A DNA stretch of 64,000 nucleotides from Occallatibacter savannae (GCF_003131205.1 NZ_QFFY01000001.1:1178001-1242000); one strand, 5' to 3'; positions 8,764 through 18,791 are shown, counted from the first letter of the stretch. A program made the numbers and translations. The notes: generated by a model from the sequence alone, not told the origin.

Positions 8764-10215
8764 TCAGGACTGATCGGAGATAAGCAGGCGCAGGTCGCGG
8801 AGGTTATGACCGGTCGGGCCTGTCACGATCGTGTCGCCGAGAGCCGTGAAAAGCGGACAGGCGTTGAATGTCCGCAGATTTTCTTCGGGATTGAAACCGA
8901 AAGCTCGGGCGCGGGCTACCGTGGTGGGATCGGCAATGGCGCCGGCGCTCTGGGTGTTGCCATCGATTCCATCCGAGCCGGCGCTGAGAACCGTCAGCAT
9001 CTCGCCAGGATGGTGCGCCAGTTCGAGAGCGCACGCCAGAGCAAATTGTTGATTGCGACCGCCCGCGCCGGGCGCACGATCGAGCTTCACCGTAACCTCG
9101 CCGCCGGAGATCAGACAGAAACGGCGATGGTGCGTCCGCAGCTCGTGAAACCGGTCCAGCAAATACCGAGCGGCATCGGCGTAATCCCAGTCATCGCACG
9201 AGTTGTCGACGGAAACAAAGTAGCCGGCCTGCTGCGCGAGTGCACGGGCGCATTCAACCAGATCGAGATCGGAGAGGAGCACCTCGTAGACGGAATCCCG
9301 GAACGCCTCGTCCTCGCCGGTCAGGCTGGCCGCCGAGGTGAACCGCCGCGGGCTCGGCTCGGTGCGCCCGAAACGGGAGAGGAACGGAGGCTTCCACTTC
9401 TTGTTGCCGGGAGACTCGGGCAGATCAGTTTGCAGGAAGAACGCGTTCACCGACGCCGGGAGCTTTTCAGCCAGGCCATACTTCTCAATGATCTCGTGCA
9501 CTTCGCCGACAGTGGAGTGATCGGGCGACGATGGACCAGAGGAGAGCGCATCCAGTGTGCGAAGAGGGACGTCTGGGACCAGTAGAGAAACCTTCATCGC
9601 ATCGGGAGCTGCGATCGCCAGTCGTCCGCCTTTGACAGCGCTGAAATGCTTGCGAAGCGTGTTGATTTCGTTGATGGGCGCGCCGCAGCCAAGAAGCGCC
9701 TCGTGGAACGCGACGGTATCGGAAAGGGTGATCTTCGGATCGAGCGGCAGGTCGAACATCGCCGAACCGCCACCCGAAATGAGATAAAAGACCAGCGTGT
9801 CGCGCTTTGCCTTCTTGAGAAGACCAAGCGCCTCCCGTGCGGCCGCAAACGATTCTTCGTTGGGCAGCGGATGCCCGCCTTCGTAGTAGCGAATGCGCCA
9901 GTTGCGCCTTTTCGGAAGGTACTTGGAACAGCAGATGCCGCGCAGGCCCTTGCGCCGTTTCATGCGGTCCAGCAGCACCTCGAGCATGGGACCCGCGGCC
10001 TTGCCGATCGCGATCACGAAGATCCGCTTGTACTGCGCGAGATTGATCACCTCCGGACCGCTCCCGTCCGGAAGCAGGCGCTTGAGCGTGTTGCCTTCAA
10101 AACGAAGGCGACGGTCAAAGGCAGACTCGATATTGCTGGCCTTCAGTGCTTCCGTGAAGAAGCTGGTCGCCCGGGCGTGTAGGAAGTCGAGCGCGGTATC
10201 GCTGGCCGGAGTCAT
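8764..10215 (-). CDS. Glycerate 2-kinase (GckA/TtuD, MOFRL family)
   Basis: A 483-residue protein with the DUF4147 N-terminal domain (FVIAIGKAAGPMLEVLLDRM near residue 70; FYLISGGGSAMFDLP near 145) and a C-terminal MOFRL domain (CLISGGEVTVKLDRAPG, GGRNQQFALACALEL, SAGSDGIDGNTQSAGAI, TGPTGHNLRDLRLLI). The reaction is ATP-dependent phosphorylation of D-glycerate to 2-phosphoglycerate. Older annotations call this family hydroxypyruvate reductase. The start ATG overlaps the stop of the upstream hydrolase by 4 nt (ATGA), so the two are co-translated. Length is slightly above the usual 420-450, with an insert around residues 265-290 (PGNKKWKPPFLSRFGRTEP). Confidence 0.92.
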   Translation of the reverse strand: MTPASDTALDFLHARATSFFTEALKASNIESAFDRRLRFEGNTLKRLLPDGSGPEVINLAQYKRIFVIAIGKAAGPMLEVLLDRMKRRKGLRGICCSKYLPKRRNWRIRYYEGGHPLPNEESFAAAREALGLLKKAKRDTLVFYLISGGGSAMFDLPLDPKITLSDTVAFHEALLGCGAPINEINTLRKHFSAVKGGRLAIAAPDAMKVSLLVPDVPLRTLDALSSGPSSPDHSTVGEVHEIIEKYGLAEKLPASVNAFFLQTDLPESPGNKKWKPPFLSRFGRTEPSPRRFTSAASLTGEDEAFRDSVYEVLLSDLDLVECARALAQQAGYFVSVDNSCDDWDYADAARYLLDRFHELRTHHRRFCLISGGEVTVKLDRAPGAGGRNQQFALACALELAHHPGEMLTVLSAGSDGIDGNTQSAGAIADPTTVARARAFGFNPEENLRTFNACPLFTALGDTIVTGPTGHNLRDLRLLISDQS

Positions 10216-10934
10216 CGGGCTTCATCCTTCAGTGATGAGGCGAGCCAGGAGGCAAGAGACCGCTGCATCAATTCAAGGTGGCCAGTGAATGAGTGGTCAG
10301 CCGTCGGAATGAAGACTAGGTCTTTGGGATCGGCTGCTGTTGCGACCACTCGTTCGAGGTCGGACTTGGGTGCGAACCAGTCGCGGTCTCCGCTCAGGAA
10401 GAGTTTGGGAGTTTTGCAGTCTGCGAGAAAAGGATAGTGAAACTGGTGACCGAAGCCCTGCGTTGGAAGTCCGAGCGCGGCGAGAGCGTGGACCTGCGCG
10501 CGAGGAGCCGGAGTTGTCCCGCAACAGGCAACAAGGGCCATGGCCGCGCCAAAGCTGAATCCGACGACGATGATGGGGAGATTGAACTCCGATTTGAGCC
10601 AGTCGAGCGCTGCGGAGACATCGGCCGACTCGGCGAGACCTTCATGATGGCCTTCGCTGAGGCCAGTACCCCGAAAGTTGAATCGGAGGACGGGAAGACG
10701 AAACCCGAAGTCTGCGCCATTGAGAACTTTCATGGCGTGGTACACGACTTTGTTGTGCAGCGTACCACCCCCAAGCGGATGAGGATGGCAAACCAGAGCG
10801 GCGTAATGCGAGTCGGGCGCGCCCTCGTTGAGCAAAGCTTCAAGCCGGCCTGCGGGACCGCGGAGATCCACACTGCGAAGCGTGGTGGGGTAGGTGACTG
10901 CGGCCGGATCAGAGGGAACTGCGGAGGACTTCAT
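10212..10934 (-). CDS. Alpha/beta hydrolase (COG2945-like)
   Basis: A 240-residue cytoplasmic hydrolase. HPHPLGGGTLHNKVV supplies the oxyanion-hole region, GFSFGAA is the nucleophile elbow (Ser near residue 127), GDRDWF holds the likely acid and DHSF the catalytic His. The fold and motifs match the small hydrolases annotated as dienelactone-hydrolase-like or COG2945. Translationally coupled to the glycerate kinase downstream. Substrate unknown. Confidence 0.88.
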   Translation of the reverse strand: MKSSAVPSDPAAVTYPTTLRSVDLRGPAGRLEALLNEGAPDSHYAALVCHPHPLGGGTLHNKVVYHAMKVLNGADFGFRLPVLRFNFRGTGLSEGHHEGLAESADVSAALDWLKSEFNLPIIVVGFSFGAAMALVACCGTTPAPRAQVHALAALGLPTQGFGHQFHYPFLADCKTPKLFLSGDRDWFAPKSDLERVVATAADPKDLVFIPTADHSFTGHLELMQRSLASWLASSLKDEAR

Positions 10935-11002
10935 TCAATGCTTCATTCTACGCGCCTTTGGTCGGTCGGGTGGTCCCTCCGGAAGAGCGGGCAGCCCGGC
11001 AT

Positions 11003-11212
11003 TTACTTCGAAGTGAAGTCACCGACCCAGGCGCGCACAAATCTGATCAAAGCCAGCCCGCCTGTGATGATAAGGACGATGATTGTTGATGGCTTCAGGC
11101 CGTCATGCGTGACATCGTAATGCACCGCATGCGCTGCCGCGAAAACCCAGAGAGCGAACAGCCCGCCGTACAAGATTCGCTGAATCGTCCGATTCACGCC
11201 GCGATCATACAA
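11003..11212 (-). CDS. Small two-helix membrane protein of unknown function
   Basis: A 69-residue frame (TTG at 11212; GTG at 11197 is an alternative) with two hydrophobic segments (LYGGLFALWVFAAAHAV and STIIVLIITGGLALIRFV) separated by a short loop, and a charged C-terminus. No clear Shine-Dalgarno is seen. The hydrophobic pattern and low-repeat context support a real small gene, but the family is not recognised. Confidence 0.55.
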   Translation of the reverse strand: MYDRGVNRTIQRILYGGLFALWVFAAAHAVHYDVTHDGLKPSTIIVLIITGGLALIRFVRAWVGDFTSK

Positions 11213-11274
11213 CGCACATTGCGCTGATTCAATGAGAGGAACGAGGCGGCGCGCTGCGATATTCTGGCAGCACG

Positions 11275-12309
11275 ATGCATGAGCTAGAGCCCATTGATCC
11301 GATACGGTTCACACAACAGCTTTGCGAGATCGAGTCGACAACCTACTTTGAGGGGCAGGTGGGCGACTTTCTTACGGCATTCCTGAGTGGGCGCGGCTGG
11401 GAGGTGGAGCAGACTCCCGTTCCGCAGCCGGAGGAGAGCGCGGGCAAAGGGCAGCGGTGGAATGTGTATGCCGGACCGGTGGGGCAGTCGCCTGACCTGG
11501 TCTTCTCGACGCACATGGACACCGTGCCCCCCTACATCCCGTTTCGCGAGGATGACGAGTTCATCTACGGTCGCGGAGTTTGCGACGCAAAGGGCATCAT
11601 CGCCACCCAGGTTGCCGCTGCGGAGACTCTGCGTGCGCACGGTCTTCGCGTCGGGCTCTTGTTTGTGTCTGGTGAGGAGCGCGATTCGGCTGGGGCGAAG
11701 GTCGCAAATCAGTCGCCGAAAGGAAGCAGGTTTCTCATCAACGGAGAGCCGACGGACAACCGCCTGGCCCTTGCGTCAAAGGGCGCGCTCCGCGCAGTCA
11801 TCCGGTCGGCGGGCAAGATGGCACATTCAGCGTATCCAGAGCTTGGCGACAGCGCGGTGCACAAGCTGGTTGAGGTGTTGGAGCGGTTACTCCGGCTCGA
11901 TCTGCCGGTCACGGAGGACGTTGGGCCGAGCACGTTGAACATCGGTCAGGTCCACGGCGGACACGCGCCCAACGTGATCGCGGATAAAGCAGAAGCTCAG
12001 GTTCTGGTCCGGCTCGTGGGCGATTCAGGGCCTGTGAGGAAAGCCTTGATCGATGCAGCCGGTAATCTGGCCGAGGTAGATTTCACTCTGGAGATTCCGT
12101 TCGTTCGGCTCAAGGCGGTCGAGGGTCTGCCAACAATGATCGCCAAGTTCACGACCGATATCCCGCAGCTTTCCAACTGGGGCGAGCCCCTGCTGCTCGG
12201 GCCTGGATCGATTCACGTAGCGCACACTCCGCATGAGCGCGTGGCAAAGAAGGAGCTGCTCGAGGCTGTGGATCTGTATGTGCGCGTTGCGAAACAGTTG
12301 CTGGCCTGA
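11275..12309 (+). CDS. M20-family metallopeptidase (ArgE/DapE/CPG2-like)
   Basis: A 344-residue zinc-dependent amidohydrolase. THMDTVPP carries the first metal ligand, GRGVCDAKG the bridging Asp, and SGEERDSAG the catalytic Glu and metal ligand. A dimerisation-type domain spans about residues 165-265 (AGKMAHSAYPELGDSA) and the final metal-ligand His is in SIHVAHTPHE. Likely removes an acyl or amino acid group from a small amide; deacetylase versus dipeptidase cannot be told. It sits just upstream of the glutathione peroxidase gene on the same strand. Confidence 0.92.
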   Translation: MHELEPIDPIRFTQQLCEIESTTYFEGQVGDFLTAFLSGRGWEVEQTPVPQPEESAGKGQRWNVYAGPVGQSPDLVFSTHMDTVPPYIPFREDDEFIYGRGVCDAKGIIATQVAAAETLRAHGLRVGLLFVSGEERDSAGAKVANQSPKGSRFLINGEPTDNRLALASKGALRAVIRSAGKMAHSAYPELGDSAVHKLVEVLERLLRLDLPVTEDVGPSTLNIGQVHGGHAPNVIADKAEAQVLVRLVGDSGPVRKALIDAAGNLAEVDFTLEIPFVRLKAVEGLPTMIAKFTTDIPQLSNWGEPLLLGPGSIHVAHTPHERVAKKELLEAVDLYVRVAKQLLA

Positions 12310-12354
12310 CGGTCGGCATCCAATCTTTTTTCTACTTTTCCCAAGGAGATGATG

Positions 12355-12909
12355 ATGAGCACTTCTATCTACGATGTTCCGGTAAAGAAGATCTCGGGCG
12401 ACGATGCATCGCTCGCTGAGTTCAAGGGCAAGGTTGTGCTGGTGGTGAACGTCGCTTCGAAGTGCGGACTCACGCCTCAGTACGAAGGCCTCGAAAACCT
12501 GTACGAGCAGTACAAGGGACAGGGTCTGGTGATCGCGGGCTTTCCGGCAAACAATTTCAAGAGCCAGGAACCGGGAACCAACGAAGAGATCCAGACCTTC
12601 TGCACAACAAACTACGGCGTAAAGTTTCCCTTGTTCAGCAAGATCTCTGTCGCTGGGGATGACAAGCACCCGCTCTACAAGCTGCTGACATCTGCGCAGC
12701 CGAAGGCGATTAGCGTATCGGAGGTTCCGTTTCGCGAGAAGCTGAAGGGATACGGGATTGAGACCAACGCCGATCCTGAAGTCCTGTGGAACTTCGAAAA
12801 GTTCCTCGTAAGCCGCAAGGGTGAAGTCGTGAAGCGTTTCTCGCCGGACACGCTGCCGGATGCTCCGGAACTCGTGGCGGCAATCGAAGAAGAGCTGGCT
12901 AAGGAGTAG
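12355..12909 (+). CDS. Glutathione/thioredoxin peroxidase, cysteine type
   Basis: A 184-residue GPx-family peroxidase. Of three consecutive ATGs the third (12355) is best placed after AAGGAG (12343-12348). ASKCGLTPQY holds the peroxidatic Cys, FPANNF replaces the usual FPCNQF (so the common resolving Cys is absent there), and WNFEKFLV holds the catalytic Trp. A possible second Cys is in IQTFCTTNYG. Reduces peroxides in the cytoplasm, probably using thioredoxin. A strong hairpin follows the stop. Confidence 0.93.
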   Translation: MSTSIYDVPVKKISGDDASLAEFKGKVVLVVNVASKCGLTPQYEGLENLYEQYKGQGLVIAGFPANNFKSQEPGTNEEIQTFCTTNYGVKFPLFSKISVAGDDKHPLYKLLTSAQPKAISVSEVPFREKLKGYGIETNADPEVLWNFEKFLVSRKGEVVKRFSPDTLPDAPELVAAIEEELAKE

Positions 12910-12918
12910 TTCCCTGAT

Positions 12919-12955
12919 TGCGAGGATCCTTCGCCGCAAGCGAAGGATCCTCGCA
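12919..12955. terminator. Hairpin between convergent genes
   Basis: A perfect 15-bp inverted repeat (TGCGAGGATCCTTCG / CGAAGGATCCTCGCA) with a 7-nt loop lies 10 nt after the peroxidase stop and before the convergent kinase gene. No T-tract follows, so termination activity is less certain than the structure. Confidence 0.6.
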
Positions 12956-13047
12956 CCATCAAAACAGGCTAGCGGCGCTTTCGCTTCCCTTTTCAACTTC
13001 CCGCTATCCTACGAACCCCGACTAGCCGCGGATTTGCGCACGCCATA

Positions 13048-16000
13048 TCAGCTTGCGATCGGAAAGAATATCCGGAACACCGTGCCCCTGCCGGGGCGGG
13101 TCCTTACTCGCACCGTTGCGTGATGCTTATCCAGAATCCCCTTCGACACCCACAGACCAAGCCCGGTCCCGGCTTCGCCTTTCGTGGTCACGAACGGATG
13201 GAACAGCCGCTGCAGCATCTGTTTGTCCATCCCTGAGCCGTTATCGGCGATGGTCACAGCCACGCCGATCGACCCGCCGCTGGTTGATGGGCGGACCTCG
13301 AGAATCAAGCGGCCCTTGTCGGGAATGGCATCAAGCGCATTGGAGATGAGATTGGTGAAAACCTGCTGGATCTCCCCCGGCTGGCAGAGCACCAAAGGCG
13401 CGGGCCGGAATCGGCGATCGATCTGGATGCCGCGGACGCGAATGATGGGATCGTGAAAATAGACGACGGAGTCGAGCACTTCTTCAAGCGCGATAGCGGC
13501 CGGTGCGGTGCGCTGGCGATAGAACTTAAGACTGCGCGCGGTGATGTGCGAGAGGCGCTGCAACTCCTTGTCAGCGATTTCAAGCAGATCTTTGGAACTC
13601 GCAGAGAGGCCCTCGTCACTCTTGGCGAGAAAGAGCAGATTGGTTACAGCTTCGAGCGGGTTGTTGATCTCGTGGGCGATGCTTGCAGCCAGCCGTCCCG
13701 CCGCGGCGAGTTGTTCCGAGCGGCGCAGTGCCTGTTCGGACTTGCGCGCTTCCGTCGTGTTGCTGCAATAGAGAATGATGCCCTCGCCCGGTTGCGGGTG
13801 GACGCTGAAGTGGAACCATGACTCGCCTTCGGGGCCGCTGAAGAACTGCTCGAAGTCGATGGGAACTCGGTCCTCCATGGCGCGGCGGACGTTGGCCTCA
13901 ACCTCCGTGCCGATGATCTCCGGATAGAGATCCCAGAACGATGCGCCGACCAGGGACTTGCCGGAACGCGCCCCGAGCTGGGCCGCCGCCGCGTTCATGT
14001 AGGTAATCTGATAGTCCCTGCTCATCGTGCAGAACGCAATCGGGACGTGCTCCAGCGCCTCCCCTGCGAATTGGCGGGCGCGATTGATCTCCTGCGTCAG
14101 CGCGGCCTTCTGATCGGAGGCTTCGCGCCGCATGCGCGCCATTTTCAGCTGCGCGTCAACTCGGGCGATGAGTTCGCGCGCCGCGAAAGGCTTGGTGAGA
14201 TAGTCGTCTGCGCCCGATTCAACACCTTCGATCCGCGCTTCTTCACCCGCGCGGGCCGACAGCATAATTACCGGGATGAAAGCCGTCGCCGGGTCTTTGC
14301 GCACCGCATCGAGCAGAGCGAAGCCGTCCATCTCCGGCATCATCACGTCCGTCAGCACAAGGTCCGGAGCACGATGGCGAATCTCATCGAGGGCGGCGCG
14401 GCCATTGCCTGCCGAGACAACCTCGAAACGGGTGGCGAGCAATGTGCGCACATACTCGCGCATGTCATTGTTGTCATCCACCAGTAGAACAACGGGGCGA
14501 GTTTTCGCCGCCAGCTGATCCCCATCCGCAGCGGGACCAGCCACTTCGTTCTGAATCTGATCCTGTCCGGGGAGCCACCCCAACGCTTCCTGGACGTACG
14601 CAATCGCCGATCCCTGCAGGACGAGCGGACTCGAACTGTCACGACCCACGTTGCCGTGCTTGAGGTGTTCGTAACCATAAGGCAGATGAACCTTGAACTC
14701 AGTGCCATCGCCCAACTTGCTTTGAACTTCAATCGAGCCGCCGTGCATGGTCACTAGCTCGTGTACAAGAGCTAAGCCGATGCCGCTGCCCTCGTGACTC
14801 CGGCGGCGCGCGCCCTCGATCCGCCGGAAGCGCTCGAACAGATTCGCCAGATCGTCCTCACCGATCCCGGTGCCGGTGTCGTGGATCGTGAGCAAAGCGC
14901 CGTTCTCTTCGCCCGAGATCGACACGCGAATCTCGCCATCAAAAGTCGCCTTCAGCGCATTGGAGAGGAGGTTAAGCACGATCTTCTCCCACATGTCACG
15001 GTCCACGTACACCGGTTCAGGGAGAGGCGGGCAATCAATCACCAGGGTGAGTCCAGCCCGTTCAACTGCGGAGCGGAAGACGCTGGCCAGTTGCGCCGTC
15101 AGCAGCGACAGATCAGTCGGCTGATAGGTCGCCTGCATCCGTCCCACTTCGATGCGGACGAAATCGAGAACTCCATTTACAAGCTTCAGCAGCCGCAGCG
15201 CGTTCCGATGCAGCATCTGCAGCGACTCAATGCTCGGCGCCTTCTCATTCAAAAGCGCATCTTCAACTGGCCCCAGAATCAGCGTGAGCGGCGTGCGCAG
15301 CTCGTGGCTTACGTTGCTGAAGAAGGCAGTCTTGGCGCGATCCAGGTCGGCGAGTTCTTCAGCGCGGCGCTTCTCTGCTTCGTAAGCCTCGGCATTGGTG
15401 ATGCTGGCCGCGATCTGTCCCGCGGTGAGATCCAGAAACTCGGCGTAGCTCGCGTCAAATTGGCGATACGGGTTGAGAGCGGCAATAAAGACACCCGCGG
15501 GCTTCTCCTGGCCCCGGCGGAAGATTGGCACGAGTCGAGCCTGATGGGGCGGCTTGTTCCAGACACCTGAAGGAAGCTCTGGGAATCGGTCGCCGAGAAG
15601 GTCGAGAGTGAGCGGACGATTCGTCTCGAAAAGCACATGTACCGGCCAGGGCGCGGCTACGGATTCACTGTCCATCTCTTTCGGTGCAGCCGGATCATCG
15701 CTCTCGATTCCGCTTCGGGCCACAAGGCAGAGATTGGACCCTTCGCTTTCGAAGCAGTAGACGAGAGCGAACGGAATGTCTTTCTGCGCGGCAAGGCCTT
15801 GCTCGATCGCAGCGAAAACTTCCTTCTTCAGATTGGCGCCTACGAGCGCGCCCGCGAGCGTGCTCAGCGAAGAGAGCTGGCGCTCGCCGCGTACGCGCTG
15901 CGTATCTTCCATCACCACGCAGAGCATGCCCTCGATTCGGCCGTCAGAGCCTGCCAGTGGGCTGTAGGAGAACGTGTGATAGGTCTCTTCCGGAAATCCA

Positions 16001-16380
16001 CTGCGCTCCAGGATCAGCCCAAGGGTTTCTTCCCAGGATGCTTCTCCTGTGCTCATAACGCGCTCGACGCGTGGGCCGATGTCCTGCCAGATTTCAGGCC
16101 AGACTTCAGGGGCAGGTTTTCCGAGCGCCCAGGGATGTTTTTTGCCGAGCGTCACGCTCGCATAAGCGTCGTTGTAAAGAAAGGTAAGCTGCGGACCCCA
16201 CGCCATCCACATCGGAAAGCGCGAAGTGACGAGAATGCGGACCGCTGCCTTCAGACCGTCATCCCAACCCGAAACGTGGCCGAGCGGAGTCCTCGACCAG
16301 TCGTAGGAACTGATCAACTCGCTCATCCTGCCCGGCTGTAAGGTTCCCGTTTGTCCGCGCCACAGCGGGTCGTCGTTCAT
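13048..16380 (-). CDS. Hybrid sensor histidine kinase with two kinase cores
   Basis: A 1110-residue protein with this order: PAS-like domain (about 40-165), GAF domain (about 180-335), HisKA with SNVSHELRTPL (about 355-420), HATPase (NLLSNALKA, DTGTGIGED, GSGIGLALV; about 465-575), receiver domain (VVLLVDDNND, LVLTDVMMPEMDG; about 635-755), coiled coil, second PAS (about 795-890), second HisKA with AHEINNPLEA (about 905-970) and second HATPase (NLISNALDA, DNGSGMD, GTGLGLWV; to the C-terminus). No transmembrane segment is evident, so it is probably cytoplasmic. Both kinase cores keep their phospho-accepting His and ATP-binding boxes. No separate response regulator is adjacent. The signal is unknown. 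Confidence 0.93.
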   Translation of the reverse strand: MNDDPLWRGQTGTLQPGRMSELISSYDWSRTPLGHVSGWDDGLKAAVRILVTSRFPMWMAWGPQLTFLYNDAYASVTLGKKHPWALGKPAPEVWPEIWQDIGPRVERVMSTGEASWEETLGLILERSGFPEETYHTFSYSPLAGSDGRIEGMLCVVMEDTQRVRGERQLSSLSTLAGALVGANLKKEVFAAIEQGLAAQKDIPFALVYCFESEGSNLCLVARSGIESDDPAAPKEMDSESVAAPWPVHVLFETNRPLTLDLLGDRFPELPSGVWNKPPHQARLVPIFRRGQEKPAGVFIAALNPYRQFDASYAEFLDLTAGQIAASITNAEAYEAEKRRAEELADLDRAKTAFFSNVSHELRTPLTLILGPVEDALLNEKAPSIESLQMLHRNALRLLKLVNGVLDFVRIEVGRMQATYQPTDLSLLTAQLASVFRSAVERAGLTLVIDCPPLPEPVYVDRDMWEKIVLNLLSNALKATFDGEIRVSISGEENGALLTIHDTGTGIGEDDLANLFERFRRIEGARRRSHEGSGIGLALVHELVTMHGGSIEVQSKLGDGTEFKVHLPYGYEHLKHGNVGRDSSSPLVLQGSAIAYVQEALGWLPGQDQIQNEVAGPAADGDQLAAKTRPVVLLVDDNNDMREYVRTLLATRFEVVSAGNGRAALDEIRHRAPDLVLTDVMMPEMDGFALLDAVRKDPATAFIPVIMLSARAGEEARIEGVESGADDYLTKPFAARELIARVDAQLKMARMRREASDQKAALTQEINRARQFAGEALEHVPIAFCTMSRDYQITYMNAAAAQLGARSGKSLVGASFWDLYPEIIGTEVEANVRRAMEDRVPIDFEQFFSGPEGESWFHFSVHPQPGEGIILYCSNTTEARKSEQALRRSEQLAAAGRLAASIAHEINNPLEAVTNLLFLAKSDEGLSASSKDLLEIADKELQRLSHITARSLKFYRQRTAPAAIALEEVLDSVVYFHDPIIRVRGIQIDRRFRPAPLVLCQPGEIQQVFTNLISNALDAIPDKGRLILEVRPSTSGGSIGVAVTIADNGSGMDKQMLQRLFHPFVTTKGEAGTGLGLWVSKGILDKHHATVRVRTRPGRGTVFRIFFPIAS

Positions 16381-16636
16381 CGGTAGATCTCCGGCTTACT
16401 TACCCCTGAGGAATTGGAAGCTGGGGCCAGGGGAACCAGTTGGGTAAAAACCTGTTTCTCAGCAGACTGCGATTTGCCAGCTTTTCCGGCCGCGACCATC
16501 GCACTTGGATGCACACGTCAAAGTGTGAGTTGTCTCTGCTGCGACAGCGCTCTTTCACTTTGCTCCGCTCGCGTAGCCGGGATCATAACCTGAGCTCAAC
16601 TGGCAGCGCAAACCAGGGGACGTGTATCCTCGGCCC

Positions 16637-18772
16637 ATGGACGAGCACCAGACGAATACCGCTGTCGCAATGAACCAGCTACAATTGGCCTCCTCTTCTT
16701 ATCTCCGCTCGGCGCGCCATCAGCCGGTGAACTGGCACCCGTGGGGCGAAGCCGCATTCGCGAAGGCGCAAGCGCAGAACAAGCCGATCTTGCTGGATAT
16801 CGGAGCGGTGTGGTGTCACTGGTGCCACGTCATGGATCGCGAGTCGTATGAAGACGTGGAGATTGCCCGCATCATCAACGATCATTTCGTGGCGGTGAAA
16901 GTGGATCGCGATGAGCGCCCCGATGTGGACTCGCGATACCAGGCGGCGGTCTCGGCTATCAGCGGGCAGGGCGGATGGCCCCTCACAGCGTTTCTAACGC
17001 CGGATGGAAGGCCATACTTCGGCGGAACGTATTTCCCCCGCGACGACCGCTACGGCCGGCCGGGATTCGGCAGAGTGCTGCTCACCATGTCGCAGGTGTG
17101 GCAAGAGCGGCGTGACGAGGCGCTCGAGTCGGCGTCCAGTGTGATGGGCGCAATTGAGCACAACGAGTCGTTCTCGTCGCGTGGCGGCGATTTGAACCTG
17201 GCGCTCGTCGACAAAATTGTGGCCTCTGCAGTGTCGCAGTTTGATCCACAGCATGGCGGTTTTGGATCGCAGCCGAAATTCCCGCATCCGGCAATCCTGG
17301 ATCTCTTGCTGCAGGTCGGCGTCAACCGCGGAATCGAAGAAGCGACCAAGGCGTTCATCGTGACCCTGGAGCAGATGGCTCGTGGCGGCGTGTACGACCA
17401 GCTCGCAGGAGGCTTTCATCGTTACAGCGTCGACGAGCGTTGGGTAGTCCCGCACTTCGAGAAGATGATCTACGACAACACCGAGCTGCTGCGGAACTAC
17501 GCGCACGCCTACCAGAGTTTCGTGCATCAGGATTTTCGAAGCACGGCCGAGGAGATCATTGGCTGGCTCGATGCAGTGATGACGGATCGCGAGCGCGGCG
17601 GATTCTACGCGTCGCAGGATGCGGACATCAATCTTGAGGATGACGGCGACTACTTCACGTGGACGCTGGACGAAGCGCGCGCAGTTCTCGATCCGGATGA
17701 GCTTTTGGTGGCAGCTCCCTACTGGGACATCGGCGAACTCGGCGACATGCACCATAATCCCGCGAAGAATGTGCTGCACCGGAAGTTCACGATTGAGGAA
17801 GTCTCGGAAAAAACCGGCAAGGCCGTGGCCGACGTCAAATGGCTGCTGTCGTCTGCGCACCGCAAGCTGCTGGCGGCGCGGATAGATCGGTCTACGCCCT
17901 TTATCGATCAAACACTCTACACGGGGTGGAACGCGATGGGGGTGACAGCGTACTTGGAGGCTGCTCGGGTGCTTCGCCTGGAGGATCCAAAGCGGTTTGC
18001 GCTGATGACCTTGGACCGCATCATCGCCGAGGCCTGGGACGGGAACAGCGCGCTGCGTCATGTAGTGGCTTACGGCGGAGGCGTGGGCGAGGGATCCCAG
18101 GAGGACGTGCCGGGAACACTCGATGACTATGCCATGACGGTGCACGCGTGCATCGATGGATGGATCGCGAGCGCGCAGATGCGGTACTACCAGGCAGCGG
18201 TGAAGCTGGCAGATGCGATGATCGCAAGGTTCTACGACCGGACCGCGGGAGCGTTCTTCGATACTGCAGCGAATGGTGCGGTTGCTCTCGGCGCGTTAAC
18301 GGCGAGACGCAAGCCGCTTCAGGATTCGCCCACGCCGGCGGGCAATCCGACTGCCGCATCGGCTCTGCTGCGACTGGAGGAGCTGAGCGGCCGCCAAGAA
18401 TATCGGGACATTGCAGAGGACACCCTGGAATCATTTGCAGGAATCGTCGAGCACTTCGGGCTGTACGCAGGCAGCTACGGTCTGGCGCTCGAACGATTGC
18501 TGCTCGATCCAACGCAGGTAGTTGTTGTCGGAACCGGAGCCGAGGCAGATCAGCTCGAGGCGCTCGCGACTGCTCGCTTCGCCGTCAACAAAACAGTGAT
18601 TCGGCTCTCCGCGGACACCATCGCAGCATGCGCGCTGCCCGACGCCCTCGCGGAGACGCTCGTGCAGGTGCCCAAGCCAGAAGGAAAGCTGGCCTGGGCG
18701 CTCGTTTGCCGCGCCAGAACCTGTACCCCTCCAGTCTGGGACGCAGAAGGTCTATTGAAAGCGATGGAGTAG
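16637..18772 (+). CDS. Thioredoxin domain-containing DUF255 protein (YyaL/SSP411 family)
   Basis: A 711-residue protein. The N-terminal thioredoxin-like domain carries WCHWCHVMDRESYED near residue 55 and GQGGWPLTAFLTPDG. The remaining ~520 residues form the alpha/alpha-barrel (GGVYDQLAGGFHRYSVDE, VPHFEKMIYDN, GFYASQDAD). Length and motifs match the YyaL/SSP411 family, whose biochemical role is not settled. ATG at 16637 is taken; 16670 is possible. Single gene, convergent with the acyltransferase operon. Confidence 0.93.
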   Translation: MDEHQTNTAVAMNQLQLASSSYLRSARHQPVNWHPWGEAAFAKAQAQNKPILLDIGAVWCHWCHVMDRESYEDVEIARIINDHFVAVKVDRDERPDVDSRYQAAVSAISGQGGWPLTAFLTPDGRPYFGGTYFPRDDRYGRPGFGRVLLTMSQVWQERRDEALESASSVMGAIEHNESFSSRGGDLNLALVDKIVASAVSQFDPQHGGFGSQPKFPHPAILDLLLQVGVNRGIEEATKAFIVTLEQMARGGVYDQLAGGFHRYSVDERWVVPHFEKMIYDNTELLRNYAHAYQSFVHQDFRSTAEEIIGWLDAVMTDRERGGFYASQDADINLEDDGDYFTWTLDEARAVLDPDELLVAAPYWDIGELGDMHHNPAKNVLHRKFTIEEVSEKTGKAVADVKWLLSSAHRKLLAARIDRSTPFIDQTLYTGWNAMGVTAYLEAARVLRLEDPKRFALMTLDRIIAEAWDGNSALRHVVAYGGGVGEGSQEDVPGTLDDYAMTVHACIDGWIASAQMRYYQAAVKLADAMIARFYDRTAGAFFDTAANGAVALGALTARRKPLQDSPTPAGNPTAASALLRLEELSGRQEYRDIAEDTLESFAGIVEHFGLYAGSYGLALERLLLDPTQVVVVGTGAEADQLEALATARFAVNKTVIRLSADTIAACALPDALAETLVQVPKPEGKLAWALVCRARTCTPPVWDAEGLLKAME

Positions 18773-18791
18773 CTCAGGACGTTCGCTAGTC

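Noticed and set aside
12025..12996. A 323-residue minus-strand frame over the M20 and peroxidase genes
   Set aside because: Antisense shadow of two well-supported genes.
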